From: Pseudochelatococcus lubricantis
Lineage (GTDB): Bacteria > Pseudomonadota > Alphaproteobacteria > Rhizobiales > Beijerinckiaceae
Length of the DNA: 64,000 nt
Reading direction: 5' to 3'
Assembly (NCBI RefSeq): GCF_011762225.1
Contig: NZ_JAASQI010000008.1
Span: forward strand, 124,001-188,000
Below the pieces are notes generated by a model that was not told the origin of the DNA, did not search any database, and saw only the letters and a list, made by a program, of their open reading frames with translations. The position numbers and the translations under genes were made by a program. Below, one piece after another: positions 47,527 to 57,437 of the stretch (position 1 is its first letter; every line of letters starts with the position of its first letter).

Positions 47527-48888
47527 TTACAGCTCCCGCCGGAGGTGCGTCAGCAGCGTCTGGCTGGGATGGCCGTCCGGGATCAGGCCCTTGCGCTCCT
47601 GATAGGCGGTGATGGCGGCGCGCGTCTGGCTGCCGATGCGCCCGTCCGGTTCGCCGACCGAGAAGCCGAGGTTGGCGAGATAGCGTTGCAGATCCTCACG
47701 CTCGTCGCGGCTGAGGGGCTTTTCGTCGAGCGGCCAGGCGGCCTGCACGCCAGCGCCCCCGTGGATCATGTCGCCGAGCAGCGCCACGCCGAGCGCATAG
47801 GCGTCGGAGTTGTTGTAGCGCTTGATGACGTCGAAGTTCTTCGTGACGAGGAAGGCGGGACCGCGCGCGCCGGCGGGCAGGAAGATGCGCGCCTCGCCTG
47901 CGGCGGGCATCGTCCGCCCATCCATGCGCCGCACGCCGGTGGCGGCGAAGGAGGCGAACGTACCGTTGCGGTGGCGATAGTCGTAGCCTGTCGGCAGCTT
48001 CACCTCGAAGCCCCATGGCAGCCCCGCGACCCAGCCGTGCTCCTTCAGGTAATTGCCGGTGGAGGCGAGCGCGTCGGGTACGGAACTCCAGATGTCGCGC
48101 CGCCCGTCGCCGGTGAAATCCACGGCGTAGCGCGTGAAGCTCGTCGGCATGAACTGGGTCTGGCCCATGGCGCCGGCCCATGAGCCGATCATCTTGTCGC
48201 GGGTGGTATGGCCCTCTTCCAAGATAGTGAGAGCGGTGACGAGTTCGTTGCGGAAGAAGGGGCCGCGATACTGCGCGTGCGCCAGTGTCGCCAGCGCCTC
48301 GACCACATAATAATTGCCCATCGTGGAGCCGAAGTTCGTCTCCATGCCCCACACGCCGGCGATCACCTTGCGGTCGACGCCGAATCGGCTCTCGACCGTG
48401 GCGAAGGTGTCGCGCCATTTTGTCGTTTGCTCGCGGCCGCGTTCGAGCCGTTGGGCGGAGGTGGCGGAGGCGAGGTATTCCCAGACCGGCTTGACGAATT
48501 CCGACTGCTTCTTCGTCAGTGCGATGATCTTGGGATCGGGTGCGACGCCGGCAAGCGCGGCATCGAAAGTGCGCCGAGAGACACCGCGCGCAGCGGCTTC
48601 CGGCCACAAATCCCTGATGAAGGCGGAAAAGTTCGTCATATCGGGCTCGGACGACGCTTGCGCATAGGCCATGGCCGGGCTGGCGGGCCGGGGTGAAGAG
48701 GCAGGAATAGACGCGGTGGTGCCGTTGTCCACGGTGCCCGGCCAGTAATTGAAGGACGAGCAGGATGCGAGCAACGCGCTCGCCGCCAGAACGGCAAGCG
48801 CGGACCTTGCGGAAGCCGCACCGGCGTGAAGCCCGGAATGCCGCTTGCCGGAATACCACCTGCCGGGATGCTGTCTGCTCGCTGCCAT
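47527..48888 (-). CDS. Lytic murein transglycosylase (MltB family) with peptidoglycan-binding domain
   Basis: This 453-residue outer-membrane lipoprotein has signal and lipobox ALAVLAASALLASC. The SLT_2/MltB catalytic domain (about 85-380) has the catalytic Glu in VIAGVWGMETNFGSTMGNYY and the motif GAMGQTQFMPTSFTRYAVDF. The C-terminal PG_binding_1 domain is at about 395-450 (LQRYLANLGFSVGEPDGRIG). It cleaves glycan strands, forming 1,6-anhydro ends, in wall turnover. GAAGGGCGACCG precedes the ATG; an upstream in-frame ATG at 48915 is less likely. Confidence 0.94.
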   Translation of the reverse strand: MAASRQHPGRWYSGKRHSGLHAGAASARSALAVLAASALLASCSSFNYWPGTVDNGTTASIPASSPRPASPAMAYAQASSEPDMTNFSAFIRDLWPEAAARGVSRRTFDAALAGVAPDPKIIALTKKQSEFVKPVWEYLASATSAQRLERGREQTTKWRDTFATVESRFGVDRKVIAGVWGMETNFGSTMGNYYVVEALATLAHAQYRGPFFRNELVTALTILEEGHTTRDKMIGSWAGAMGQTQFMPTSFTRYAVDFTGDGRRDIWSSVPDALASTGNYLKEHGWVAGLPWGFEVKLPTGYDYRHRNGTFASFAATGVRRMDGRTMPAAGEARIFLPAGARGPAFLVTKNFDVIKRYNNSDAYALGVALLGDMIHGGAGVQAAWPLDEKPLSRDEREDLQRYLANLGFSVGEPDGRIGSQTRAAITAYQERKGLIPDGHPSQTLLTHLRREL

Positions 48889-49192
48889 CGGTCGCCCTTC
48901 TTGCGGTCGCGCCATCTGCTTCGTCTGGTTTCCGGAAACGGAAAGCCGGTGCGACTGTTCACCAAGCTGGTAAAAACCCCAACAACGATGCGCCCATATG
49001 GTTTAGAAACCGTTGAGACGACGTGACGGCATGTAGCGAGAAGGACGCTAATTCAGCGCTTTGCCCTATTCCTGTCGCGATGATACATCACGTCATAATA
49101 AGCGGCGGCTGGCACGCCGTTTCCAGCGGTGGGGCGCGTCAGGGGTGGCGCGGACTGCCGGCCCACAACTCACCCCACCTGTTGAAACGGAC

Positions 49193-50068
49193 ATGAACAA
49201 ACCCATTCGCAAGGCTGTGTTTCCCGTGGCGGGACTTGGTACGCGCTTCCTTCCCGCGACCAAGGCAATGCCCAAGGAAATGCTGACTGTCGTCGACCGG
49301 CCCGTGATCCAGCATGTGGTGGATGAGGCGCGCGCTGCCGGTATCGAGCATTTCGTGTTCGTCACGGGGCGCAACAAGGGCGTGATTGAGGACCACTTCG
49401 ACAACCAGTTCGAACTTGAGCGCACGCTTCTCGAACGCGGCAAGAAGCGCGAGCTGGAAGCGTTGCTGCACGATCTGCCCGGCCCCGGCCAGACGAGCTT
49501 CACGCGCCAGCAGGGGCCGCTCGGCCTCGGCCATGCGGTGTGGTGCGCGCGCGACATCGTGGGCGACGAGCCGTTCGCCCTGCTCCTCCCTGACATGCTG
49601 CATCATGCCGAGACGCCCTGCCTCAGCGAGATGATCGATGCCTACGCCAACCACGGCGGCAACATCATCGGCGTTTACGAGGTGCCGGCCGACCAGGCGC
49701 ATCAGTACGGCATCGTCGACGTTGCCGATGCCGGCGCCAAGGTCTCGCCGATCAGAGCCATGGTCGAGAAGCCCGCAAAGGGCACCGCGCCCTCCAACCT
49801 CGCCATCTCCGGGCGCTACATCCTGCAGCCCGAAATTTTCGACATCCTCGCGAAACAGGAGCGGGGGGCCGGCGGCGAGATCCAGCTCACCGACGCCATG
49901 ATCACGCTTGCGACGTCGCAGCCCTTCTTCGCGACGCGCTTCGACGGCGAGATCTACGATTGCGGTTCCAAGATCGGCTTCCTCGCCGCCAACGTCGCCT
50001 ACGCGCTGGCGCGCGACGACCTCGCGCCCGACTTCCGCATTGCCCTGAACGCCCTGCTCAGGCAGTGA
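49193..50068 (+). CDS. galU: UTP-glucose-1-phosphate uridylyltransferase GalU
   Basis: This 291-residue enzyme makes UDP-glucose for exopolysaccharide, LPS and glycolipids. The nucleotide loop is [19 protein letters not shown]. Other motifs are [20 protein letters not shown] and GEIQLTDAM. Length is normal. The upstream part of the frame (from 49061) looks non-coding. It is followed by a quinone oxidoreductase on the same strand after 87 bases. Confidence 0.97.
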   Translation: MNKPIRKAVFPVAGLGTRFLPATKAMPKEMLTVVDRPVIQHVVDEARAAGIEHFVFVTGRNKGVIEDHFDNQFELERTLLERGKKRELEALLHDLPGPGQTSFTRQQGPLGLGHAVWCARDIVGDEPFALLLPDMLHHAETPCLSEMIDAYANHGGNIIGVYEVPADQAHQYGIVDVADAGAKVSPIRAMVEKPAKGTAPSNLAISGRYILQPEIFDILAKQERGAGGEIQLTDAMITLATSQPFFATRFDGEIYDCGSKIGFLAANVAYALARDDLAPDFRIALNALLRQ

Positions 50069-50155
50069 ACGGCGCCGATCGCGCCTGAACCCTCGCCGCC
50101 CGCGCCTTTCGCGCGCGTGCGGCGCGAGGCCGTTTGAAAACCGGGGAGTAATGCG

Positions 50156-51157
50156 ATGAATCTGCCGTCGTCCCAGACCGTTATCGGTATCAGCGAACCC
50201 GGCGAGCCGGATGTCCTGCGTCCGGAAACGCGCCCGGTGCCGCGCCCGGCGGCGGGGGAGGTGCTGGTGCGGGTGCATGCGGCTGGCGTCAACCGGCCGG
50301 ATGTGGTGCAGCGGCAGGGCCATTATCCGCCGCCGCCCGGCGCCTCCGACATCCCCGGCCTCGAAATCGCCGGCGAGGTTGTGGCCGCGGGCGAGGGCGC
50401 GGACGTACCCGCGCCGGGCAGCCGCGTGACGGCGCTGGTGACGGGCGGCGGCTACGCCGAATATTGCCTGGCCGACGCCGCGCTCGCGCTGCCGGTTCCC
50501 GACGGCCTCGACTTCGTCACGGCGGCGGCCGTTCCGGAAACCTATTTCACCGTGTGGTCGAACGTTTTCGACAGGGGTGCGCTGAAACCGGGCGAGACGC
50601 TGCTCGTGCACGGCGGCACGTCCGGCATCGGCACCACCGCGATCCAGCTCGGCAAGGCGTTCGGCGCGCGGGTGCTGACGACGGCGGGCTCGGCGGAAAA
50701 ATGCGCCGCCTGCATGCGGCTGGGCGCGGACGCCGCCATCAACTATCGCGAGGAGGATTTCGTCGCGGCGGTAAAGGCGGCGACGGCCGGGCGCGGCGCC
50801 GATGTGATTCTCGACATGGTCGGCGGCAGCTACATCCCGCGCAACTATCAAGCGGCGGCGCAGGACGGGCGTATCGTGCAGATCGCGTTCATGCAGGGAT
50901 CGAAGGTCGAGGTCGATTTCATGCGGCTGATGCTGAAACGGCTCACGCACACCGGCTCCACCCTCCGCAGCCGGCCGCTGGACGAGAAGGCGTCAATCGC
51001 CCTCTCCCTGCGGCAGCACGTATGGCCGCTGCTGGCCGAAGGACGCTGCTTGCCCGTGGTCCACAAGACCTTCCCGCTGACGGAGGCCGCCGCCGCGCAT
51101 GCCCTGATGGAAACGGGCGAGCATATCGGCAAGATCGTGCTGCGGGTCGCCGGGTGA
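50156..51157 (+). CDS. NAD(P)H-quinone oxidoreductase, zinc-free MDR family (PIG3/Qor type)
   Basis: This 333-residue medium-chain reductase has the GroES-like N-terminal domain (AAGVNRPDVVQRQGHYPPPP, GLEIAGEVVAAGEG) and the Rossmann domain with LVHGGTSGIGTTAIQLGKAF. There are no zinc ligands, so it reduces quinones rather than oxidising alcohols. GGGG followed by AGTAATGCG precedes the ATG. It converges on accA with 7 bases between the stops. Confidence 0.93.
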   Translation: MNLPSSQTVIGISEPGEPDVLRPETRPVPRPAAGEVLVRVHAAGVNRPDVVQRQGHYPPPPGASDIPGLEIAGEVVAAGEGADVPAPGSRVTALVTGGGYAEYCLADAALALPVPDGLDFVTAAAVPETYFTVWSNVFDRGALKPGETLLVHGGTSGIGTTAIQLGKAFGARVLTTAGSAEKCAACMRLGADAAINYREEDFVAAVKAATAGRGADVILDMVGGSYIPRNYQAAAQDGRIVQIAFMQGSKVEVDFMRLMLKRLTHTGSTLRSRPLDEKASIALSLRQHVWPLLAEGRCLPVVHKTFPLTEAAAAHALMETGEHIGKIVLRVAG

Positions 51158-51164
51158 GGCTGTA

Positions 51165-52118
51165 TTACAGCTTGCTGCCGATGGCCAGGAACTTGTCGGC
51201 GCGCGCGCGTTTCACGTCGTCCGCGGACAGCCCCGCCAGCTCCTGAAGGGAGGCGGCGATGGCGTCGCCCGTCGCGTTGATGGCGGCGTCGGGGTCGCGA
51301 TGCGCACCGCCGGCGGGTTCGGGGACGATGGCGTCGATGATCTGGAAACGCAGCAGATCCTGCGCCGTGATCTTCATGGCGGTCGCTGCGTCCTGCGCCC
51401 GTGTGGGGTCGCGCCACAGGATGGACGCCGCGCCTTCCGGCGAGATCACCGAATAGATGGCGTGCTCCAGCATCAGCACGCGGTTGGCGGTGGCGAGCGC
51501 GATGGCGCCGCCCGATCCGCCTTCGCCGATGACTATCGAGACGTTGGGCGTGGGCAGAAGCAGGCATGCGTCCGTGGAACGGGCGATGGCCTCGGCCTGG
51601 CCGCGCTCCTCCGCGCCGATGCCGGGATAGGCGCCCGCCGTATCGACGAAGGTAATGACCGGCAGATCGAACCGCCCGGCGAGTTCCATCAGCCGCACGG
51701 CCTTGCGGTATCCCTCCGGCCGCGCCATGCCGAAATTGTGCCGGATGCGCGTTTCGGTCGACGAGCCCTTTTCCTGCCCGATGATGCAGACACTCTCGCC
51801 CCGAAACCGGCCGAGCCCGCCGACGATCGCCTGATCCTCGCCGAACTTGCGGTCGCCGGCGAGCGGCGTGAAATCGGTGATCAGTGCCGAACAGTAGTCG
51901 ACGAAATGCGGCCGCTGCGGATGGCGGGCCACCAGCGTCTTCTGCCAGGGGGTGAGGGAGGCGTAGACATCGTTGAGCGCCTTGCGCGCCTTGGCCTCCA
52001 TATGCGCGATCTCGTCGCCGATGGCGACCGCGCTGCCCGAATCGGCCAAGGCCCTCAGCTCCTCGATCTTCGCTTCGAGTTCGGCGACGGGTTTTTCAAA
52101 GTCGAGATAGCTGCGCAT
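51165..52118 (-). CDS. accA: Acetyl-CoA carboxylase carboxyltransferase subunit alpha
   Basis: This 317-residue subunit of the carboxyltransferase makes malonyl-CoA for fatty-acid synthesis. It has an N-terminal coiled coil (YLDFEKPVAELEAKIEELRA), then the crotonase-type fold: GMARPEGYRKAVRLMELAGR, DTAGAYPGIGAEERGQAEAI and IGEGGSGGAIALA. Length is normal. It acts with AccD, encoded elsewhere. Confidence 0.97.
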   Translation of the reverse strand: MRSYLDFEKPVAELEAKIEELRALADSGSAVAIGDEIAHMEAKARKALNDVYASLTPWQKTLVARHPQRPHFVDYCSALITDFTPLAGDRKFGEDQAIVGGLGRFRGESVCIIGQEKGSSTETRIRHNFGMARPEGYRKAVRLMELAGRFDLPVITFVDTAGAYPGIGAEERGQAEAIARSTDACLLLPTPNVSIVIGEGGSGGAIALATANRVLMLEHAIYSVISPEGAASILWRDPTRAQDAATAMKITAQDLLRFQIIDAIVPEPAGGAHRDPDAAINATGDAIAASLQELAGLSADDVKRARADKFLAIGSKL

Positions 52119-52290
52119 CGGTTAGCCAGTCGTTGCCTCGTGAACGCCGCGGACGCACGCTCTGGCGAACCGCGCCGGAGCGCTTCCCGATCGGAATCCG
52201 CTCCAGGAAAGAATCGGGAGGCGCCTGCCGGACGGGCCGTCCGGCAAACGCTCTTGTGTGCGCGGAACTTGGCGTCCGCGCGTCTTCAAG

Positions 52291-53079
52291 TCAAGGGCGG
52301 CGATGGAGCCCTTGCCGCGTCTCCCGCGTCTGTGCGGGCCGGGGGATCGTCAGGTGCACGGAAGACGCGGGCGCGAAAACCGGTGCCATGCGTGCGGATT
52401 TGCGCGTCGCCCGCAGCGGGATCGGCCGGTAGAGTTGTTTGACCGCCTCCATCACGTGCACCCCGGCGAACGGCAGCGACAGGCCCGCGCCGATGCGCTC
52501 CCACGCCACGGCGGAGCGCAAGGCCAGGCGGCGCGGCACGGGCGGAATGTAGAGTGCCTCCCCCCACGTCTCCGCGGAGAACAGGCTCGCCTGCATCAGG
52601 CGGGCGAGCTGCGAGCGGCTGAAGGGCTGGCCCTGCCCGAAAGGCGTGGTGTCCATGCGTGTCCACAGGCCGCGCCGGTTGGGAACGATGACGATCACCC
52701 GGCCTCCAGGCGTCAGGACGCGCCAGATTTCCTCCATCAGCGCCTGCGGGGAATCCGTGGTTTCCAGCGCATGCGCCAGAATGACGCGATCGACGCTGCC
52801 GATCTGCAGTGGCAGCGACGTCTTGTCGACGAGCGCCGTCGCGTTGGGGCCGTGGCGGGGCCAGTGCATGACGCCCTGTGCCGCCGGCATGAAGGCAAGG
52901 AGCCGGTCCGCGCTGCTGCGGTAGGCCGAGAGGTAGGGCGTGGCGTAGCCGAAGCCGAGCACTGTATGGCCGCGCGCATCCGGCCATATCCGCTCGACAG
53001 CCTTCTTCACAAGCCGGCGCGCGACTGTGCCGAGCGGGCTCGCGTAGAAATCTCTCAGTTCGACGATGTCCACATCCAT
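52291..53079 (-). CDS. Class I SAM-dependent methyltransferase
   Basis: This 262-residue protein has the methyltransferase-11 fold: HTVLGFGYATPYLSAYRS (motif I), SVDRVILAHALETTDSPQAL (motif post-I/II) and EIWRVLTPGGRVIVIVPNRR (motif III). The substrate is unknown. It lies divergent from glyoxalase II, an arrangement I recall from other Hyphomicrobiales. The C-terminal tail is rich in Arg/Pro. Confidence 0.88.
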   Translation of the reverse strand: MDVDIVELRDFYASPLGTVARRLVKKAVERIWPDARGHTVLGFGYATPYLSAYRSSADRLLAFMPAAQGVMHWPRHGPNATALVDKTSLPLQIGSVDRVILAHALETTDSPQALMEEIWRVLTPGGRVIVIVPNRRGLWTRMDTTPFGQGQPFSRSQLARLMQASLFSAETWGEALYIPPVPRRLALRSAVAWERIGAGLSLPFAGVHVMEAVKQLYRPIPLRATRKSARMAPVFAPASSVHLTIPRPAQTRETRQGLHRRP

Positions 53080-53218
53080 GACCGATACAGCTTTAGACCA
53101 TTTCCAGCGCCAGATGTAGTCTTGTATTATAAAGCGTAAATATCACGGGTGTGCGGGCGCCGGGAGAAAGATCGGCGGGCGGCTGCCGCTTTTCATACGG
53201 AACGGAGGCACTGGCACG

Positions 53219-53989
53219 ATGACGGCTGAAACGCATGTATTCCTGGCCCGCACCGACAACATCGGTGTGCTGCTGCACGATCCGCAGACCGGCGCAACCG
53301 CCGCCATCGATGCGCCCGAGGAGGCCGCTGTCGTCGATGCGCTGGCGCGCACCGGCTGGCAGCTCACCGATATCCTCGTCACACACAAGCATGCCGATCA
53401 TATCGACGGCATCCTGCCTCTGAAGCAACGCTTCCCCGCCGTCCGCGTCACCGCGCCCGCGCTGGAGCGGGACGCGATCCCGGCCGTCGACGCGACGGTG
53501 GGGGAGGGCGACAGCGTGCCGGTCGGCTCCCTGACGGCGCAGGTCATCGCCACGCCCGGTCACACGCGCGGCCATGTCGCCTACTGGTTCGCGCAGGACA
53601 GGGCGCTGTTCGCGGGTGATACGCTGTTTTCGCTTGGCTGCGGCCGTCTCTTCGAAGCCGACGCGGCAACGATGTGGGCGTCGCTCGAAAAGCTGCGGGC
53701 GCTGCCGGACGATACGCGCCTGTTCTGCGGGCACGAATATACGCTGTCGAACGCCCGTTTCGCGCTCGCCGTCGATCCGGACAATCCTGCGTTGCAGGTG
53801 CGCGCCGCCGCCGTCGAAGCCGCCCGCCGCGAGGGGCGGTTGACCGTTCCTTCCCTCCTTGGCGGCGAGAAGGTGCAGAATCCGTTCCTGCGCGCCGACG
53901 ACGCGGCCTTCGCCGCCCGACTGGGGCTTGCGGGACAGGCACCGGCGCAGGTCTTCGCCGAACTGCGGGCCCGCAAGGACAGGGCATGA
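53219..53989 (+). CDS. gloB: Hydroxyacylglutathione hydrolase (glyoxalase II)
   Basis: This 256-residue binuclear metal hydrolase finishes methylglyoxal detoxification by splitting S-lactoylglutathione. Metal ligands are in VTHKHADHIDGI, ATPGHTRGHVAYWF, FAGDTLFSLGCGRLFE and FCGHEYTLSNARFAL. The C-terminal glutathione-binding helices follow (RVFAELRARKDRA-like end). Length is normal. The start follows GGAGGCACTGGCACG. Confidence 0.96.
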   Translation: MTAETHVFLARTDNIGVLLHDPQTGATAAIDAPEEAAVVDALARTGWQLTDILVTHKHADHIDGILPLKQRFPAVRVTAPALERDAIPAVDATVGEGDSVPVGSLTAQVIATPGHTRGHVAYWFAQDRALFAGDTLFSLGCGRLFEADAATMWASLEKLRALPDDTRLFCGHEYTLSNARFALAVDPDNPALQVRAAAVEAARREGRLTVPSLLGGEKVQNPFLRADDAAFAARLGLAGQAPAQVFAELRARKDRA

Positions 53990-54001
53990 GCAGCAGACAA
54001 A

Positions 54002-54024
54002 GCCCCGGGGAAACTCCCCGGGGC
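54002..54024 (-). terminator. Terminator of phaB
   Basis: GCCCCGGGG-AAACT-CCCCGGGGC is a perfect 9-bp stem. On the minus strand it is followed by TTTGTCT. It lies between the converging gloB and phaB stops and may serve both. Confidence 0.7.
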
Positions 54025-54060
54025 AATCGTGAAACGTAGTGAAGGGCCTGTAAAGGCCGC

Positions 54061-54789
54061 TCAGCCGTTGGCGATGTACTGGGCGCCGTTGACGGTGAGC
54101 ACCGATCCGTTGAAGAAGCTCGCCTTCTCGGAGGCGAGGAACGACACCGTGGCGGCAATTTCGTCGGCCCGACCGAGACGGCCAGTCGGGATGGTGGCGA
54201 TGATCTTCTTCAGCACGTCCTCCGGCACGGCGGCGACCATCTCGGTGTCGATGTAGCCGGGCGCGATGACATTGGCGGTTATGCCCTTGGAGGCGTTCTC
54301 TTGCGCCAGCGCCTTGGTGAAGCCGATGATGCCGGCCTTGGCGGCCGAATAGTTCGTCTGCCCCGCCTGGCCCTTCTGGCCGTTGATCGACGAGATGTTG
54401 ATGATGCGGCCCCAGCCGCGCGCCCGCAGGCCCTCGATCACCGGACGGGTGACGTTGAACACTGAATCGAGGTTGGTGCGCAGCACCTGCGACCACTGTT
54501 CATACGACAGGCGGTGGAACGTGGCGTCGCGCGTGATGCCGGCGTTGTTGACCACGATGTCGATGGGGCCGTGCTCCGCCTCGATCTTGGCGATGCCTTC
54601 CGCCGACGAAACCGGATCGGCGACGTCGAACTTGATGACCGGAATGCCAGTTTCGGCGTTAAACTTGGCCGCGGCCTCTTCGTTGCCTGCGTAATTGGCG
54701 ACGACCTTGTGTCCGTCCGCCGCCAGTGCCTTGGAGATCGCCGCGCCGATGCCGCGCGTACCCCCGGTTACTATCGCTACCCGTGCCAT
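54061..54789 (-). CDS. phaB: Acetoacetyl-CoA reductase PhaB
   Basis: This 242-residue short-chain dehydrogenase reduces acetoacetyl-CoA to (R)-3-hydroxybutyryl-CoA with NADPH for PHB. The cofactor loop is VTGGTRGIGAAISKALA. The catalytic Ser/Tyr/Lys lie in INISSINGQKGQAGQTNYSA and AKAG. VTRPVIEGLRARGWGRI and NVIAPGYIDTEMVAAVPEDV are PhaB-like. It lies downstream of phaA on the same strand but separated by 534 bases, so it probably has its own promoter. Confidence 0.96.
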   Translation of the reverse strand: MARVAIVTGGTRGIGAAISKALAADGHKVVANYAGNEEAAAKFNAETGIPVIKFDVADPVSSAEGIAKIEAEHGPIDIVVNNAGITRDATFHRLSYEQWSQVLRTNLDSVFNVTRPVIEGLRARGWGRIINISSINGQKGQAGQTNYSAAKAGIIGFTKALAQENASKGITANVIAPGYIDTEMVAAVPEDVLKKIIATIPTGRLGRADEIAATVSFLASEKASFFNGSVLTVNGAQYIANG

Positions 54790-55323
54790 GGTGATCCCTT
54801 TTCTTTTTTTGTGTGTGAGGCGGCACAGGTATTGTTGCTGAGGAGACCGATGCCGCCCGAAAGTTCTGCCAAGATCGCAGCTGTGGAGCCCTGATTCAGA
54901 ACATTGTCAGGATATTACGAAACTTTAGCATTGTCTCCCGCTCAATCATTATTATGGATCAATTTTTTAGACTTGTTTCTATTGCGACTATTCAGGCGGA
55001 AGACAGAAAACGTTTACTCAAACCGAAATGCGCGCTCAGCCGGGGATAGCCGCCGGAACGCCGCGGAAAACTGCGTCATGCCAAGGCTCCCGATCCCCGG
55101 CCGCTCCGCGCAGGCTTGGCTCAAGCGCCGCACGGGCCAGTCCGATTTCCGATGAGTCGCGCCCGCCGGGAATCGGTCTTATGCTGTGGCCGCGAAATCA
55201 TGTGCGCCAAGCGGACCGCCCCTTCGAGCGGACCGCCCCTTCGAAAAGTGCCGATCCGCTTCATCTTCCCGTCTCTTATCGCTGCCAGGGGAGAAGCGTC
55301 TCACGCCTCTCCCCAAACCGGCT
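54790..55323. other. Gap between phaA and phaB
   Basis: About 530 bases without a gene. It holds a GC hairpin after phaA (55288-55298 paired with 55304-55314, no T-run, possible terminator). It also holds two exact tandem copies of a 17-base unit GCGGACCGCCCCTTCGA (55211-55227 and 55228-55244), and an AT-richer part at 54900-55025 upstream of phaB. Confidence 0.55.
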
Positions 55324-56502
55324 TCAGCGTTCGACGGTCAGCGCGACACCCATGCCGCCGCCGATGCAGAGCGTGGCAAGGCCCTTCTTGGCGTCGCGGC
55401 GCTGCATTTCGTAGAGCAGGGTGGTGAGGATGCGCGCGCCCGAAGCGCCGATGGGGTGGCCGATGGCGATGGCGCCGCCGTTGACGTTCACCTTCGACGT
55501 ATCCCAGCCGAGATCGCGATTGACCGAGATCGCCTGTGCGGCGAAAGCCTCGTTGGCCTCGATCAGGTCGAGGTCCTCGACCTTCCAGCCGGCCTTCTCC
55601 AGCGCCTTGCGGGCGGAGGGGATGGGGCCGGTGCCCATGATCGCCGGGTCGACGCCCGCGGTCGCCCACGAGGCGACGCGCGCGAGCACCTTCAGGCCGC
55701 GGCGCTCGGCTTCCGCCGCCGTGGTGATGACGAGCGCTGCCGCGCCGTCGTTGAGGCCGGAGGCGTTGCCGGCGGTGACGGTGCCGTCCTTCGTGAAGGC
55801 GGGGCGCAGCTTGGCGACCGCGTCATAGGTCGCGCCGTCGCGGATGTACTCGTCGGTATCGACGATCACGTCGCCCTTGCGGGACTTCACGGTGACGGGC
55901 GCGATCTCGTCCTTGAACTTGCCGGCGTCGCGGGCGGCTTCCGCCTTGTTCTGCGAGGCGACGGCGAACTCATCCTGCTCCTGGCGGGAGATCTGGTACT
56001 TCTGCGCGACGTTCTCGGCGGTCTGGCCCATGTGGTAGCCGTTGAAGGCTTCCCAGAGGCCGTCCTTGATCATGGTGTCGATGAAGTTCAGGTCGCCCAT
56101 CTTTTGGCCGGCGCGCAGGTAGGCGGCGTGGGGAGCGAGCGACATCGATTCCTGGCCGCCCGCGACGATGAACGTGGCGTCGCCCGTGGCGATCTGCTGG
56201 GCGCCGAGCGCAACGGCGCGCAGGCCCGAACCGCAGACCTGGTTCAGCGTCCATGCCGTCTTCTCGACCGGGATGCCGGCGTGAACGGCGGCCTGGCGGG
56301 CGGGGTTCTGGCCCTGAGCGGCGGTCAGCACCTGCCCGAGAATCACTTCGTCGACATCGCCCGCCTCGATACCGGCGCGGGCGATGGCGGCCTGAATGAT
56401 CTGCGCGCCAAGCTCATGAGCCGGCACGGTTGCGAAGGAACCGTTGAAGGAGCCGACGGCGGAACGCGCTGCGGCGACGATGACGATATCGTTGAAGGCC
56501 AT
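55324..56502 (-). CDS. phaA: Acetyl-CoA acetyltransferase (beta-ketothiolase) PhaA
   Basis: This 392-residue thiolase condenses two acetyl-CoA to acetoacetyl-CoA. The acyl-enzyme Cys is in [27 protein letters not shown] carries the active His, and [10 protein letters not shown] the second Cys. Length is normal. It is divergent from phaR with 329 bases between, where a palindrome lies. Confidence 0.97.
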   Translation of the reverse strand: MAFNDIVIVAAARSAVGSFNGSFATVPAHELGAQIIQAAIARAGIEAGDVDEVILGQVLTAAQGQNPARQAAVHAGIPVEKTAWTLNQVCGSGLRAVALGAQQIATGDATFIVAGGQESMSLAPHAAYLRAGQKMGDLNFIDTMIKDGLWEAFNGYHMGQTAENVAQKYQISRQEQDEFAVASQNKAEAARDAGKFKDEIAPVTVKSRKGDVIVDTDEYIRDGATYDAVAKLRPAFTKDGTVTAGNASGLNDGAAALVITTAAEAERRGLKVLARVASWATAGVDPAIMGTGPIPSARKALEKAGWKVEDLDLIEANEAFAAQAISVNRDLGWDTSKVNVNGGAIAIGHPIGASGARILTTLLYEMQRRDAKKGLATLCIGGGMGVALTVER

Positions 56503-56690
56503 GAGATCAGTCTCCAGTTGAGCGTTTTTTAAAAAACGTTCTGCGGGGCTTTCTGCCCGGAGCGGGCGGTGAAAATCCTCCCCCCGTCGCTAATGTGGAC
56601 GCGGCACGTGGGGCGTCAAGCGTTGAAACCGTGAAGGGGGCGCCCGTATCCCTCGCGAGAGCTGCGGACACCCGTGTGAAACCACACCGA

Positions 56691-56704
56691 AGCAACGGGT
56701 TGCT
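56691..56704. promoter_or_regulatory. Palindrome AGCAAC-GG-GTTGCT in the phaA/phaR gap
   Basis: A 6-bp inverted repeat about 130 bases before phaR and 190 bases before phaA. PhaR proteins bind TGC/GCA-rich sites and repress their own gene and phasin genes, so an autoregulatory operator is possible. It differs by one base from the core of the palindrome at 17297-17316. Confidence 0.45.
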
Positions 56705-56831
56705 GCGAAAAGTGTTTGCCAGAACGCGCGAACGGCCTATCGTCCCCGACTCAGGGGCCGGAGCAATGACTTGCGTCAATTCGCAGGACGCTGCAAAAGA
56801 CCGGCGGGGACAAGAGACGGTAAGGATGCTC

Positions 56832-57434
56832 ATGGCGACCGATAAACAACCCACGGTTATCAAGAAGTACGCTAATCGCCGCCTGTACCACACGGGAACC
56901 AGCACTTATGTGACACTCGAGGATCTGGCCGGCATGGTGCGCCAGGGAGAAGACTTCATCGTCTTCGATGCGAAGTCGGGAGAGGACATCACCCGCTCGG
57001 TGCTGACCCAGATCATCTTCGAGGAAGAGGGCAAGGAGGGACAGTCCCTGCTGCCGGTCGCCTTCCTGCGCCAGCTCATCCGTTTCTACGGCGACAGCAT
57101 GGAAGCGCTGGTGCCGAGCTATCTCGAATTCTCCATCGAGAATTTCACGCGCGAGCAGCAGAAGCTGCGCGAGAAGATGGCGCAGTCGTTCGGTCCCGCC
57201 GCCGCATTCCACGCCATCGAGGAGCAGGTGCGCTCGAATATGGCGATGTTCAGCGAAGCGCTGCGGCTGTTCACGCCTTTTCCGCAGAAGACAGCCGAGG
57301 ACGAACGCCGCGTCGTGCCGCCCGTCACCGATGCGTCTGATCTCGAAGTGCTGAAGAAGCAGATGGCCGACATGCAGGCGCGCCTCGATGCGCTGGTGGG
57401 GCGGAAGGGGGAGCAGGACAAAAGCGGCGGCTGA
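56832..57434 (+). CDS. phaR: Polyhydroxyalkanoate synthesis repressor PhaR
   Basis: This 200-residue regulator senses PHB granules and represses phasin and PHB genes. The N-terminal DNA-binding domain is IKKYANRRLYHTGTSTYVTL. The PHB accumulation domain follows (SVLTQIIFEEEGKEGQSLLP, then FLRQLIRFYGDSMEALVPSY). The C-terminus is a coiled coil (LEVLKKQMADMQARLDALVG). AAGGA lies before the ATG at 56832; ATG at 56826 is close by. In Sinorhizobium the homologue is called AniA. Confidence 0.95.
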   Translation: MATDKQPTVIKKYANRRLYHTGTSTYVTLEDLAGMVRQGEDFIVFDAKSGEDITRSVLTQIIFEEEGKEGQSLLPVAFLRQLIRFYGDSMEALVPSYLEFSIENFTREQQKLREKMAQSFGPAAAFHAIEEQVRSNMAMFSEALRLFTPFPQKTAEDERRVVPPVTDASDLEVLKKQMADMQARLDALVGRKGEQDKSGG

Positions 57435-57437
57435 AAA

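Noticed and set aside
49139-50950. 603-codon minus-strand frame across galU and the quinone oxidoreductase
   Set aside because: Both plus-strand genes are clear family members; the opposite frame has no recognisable domain.
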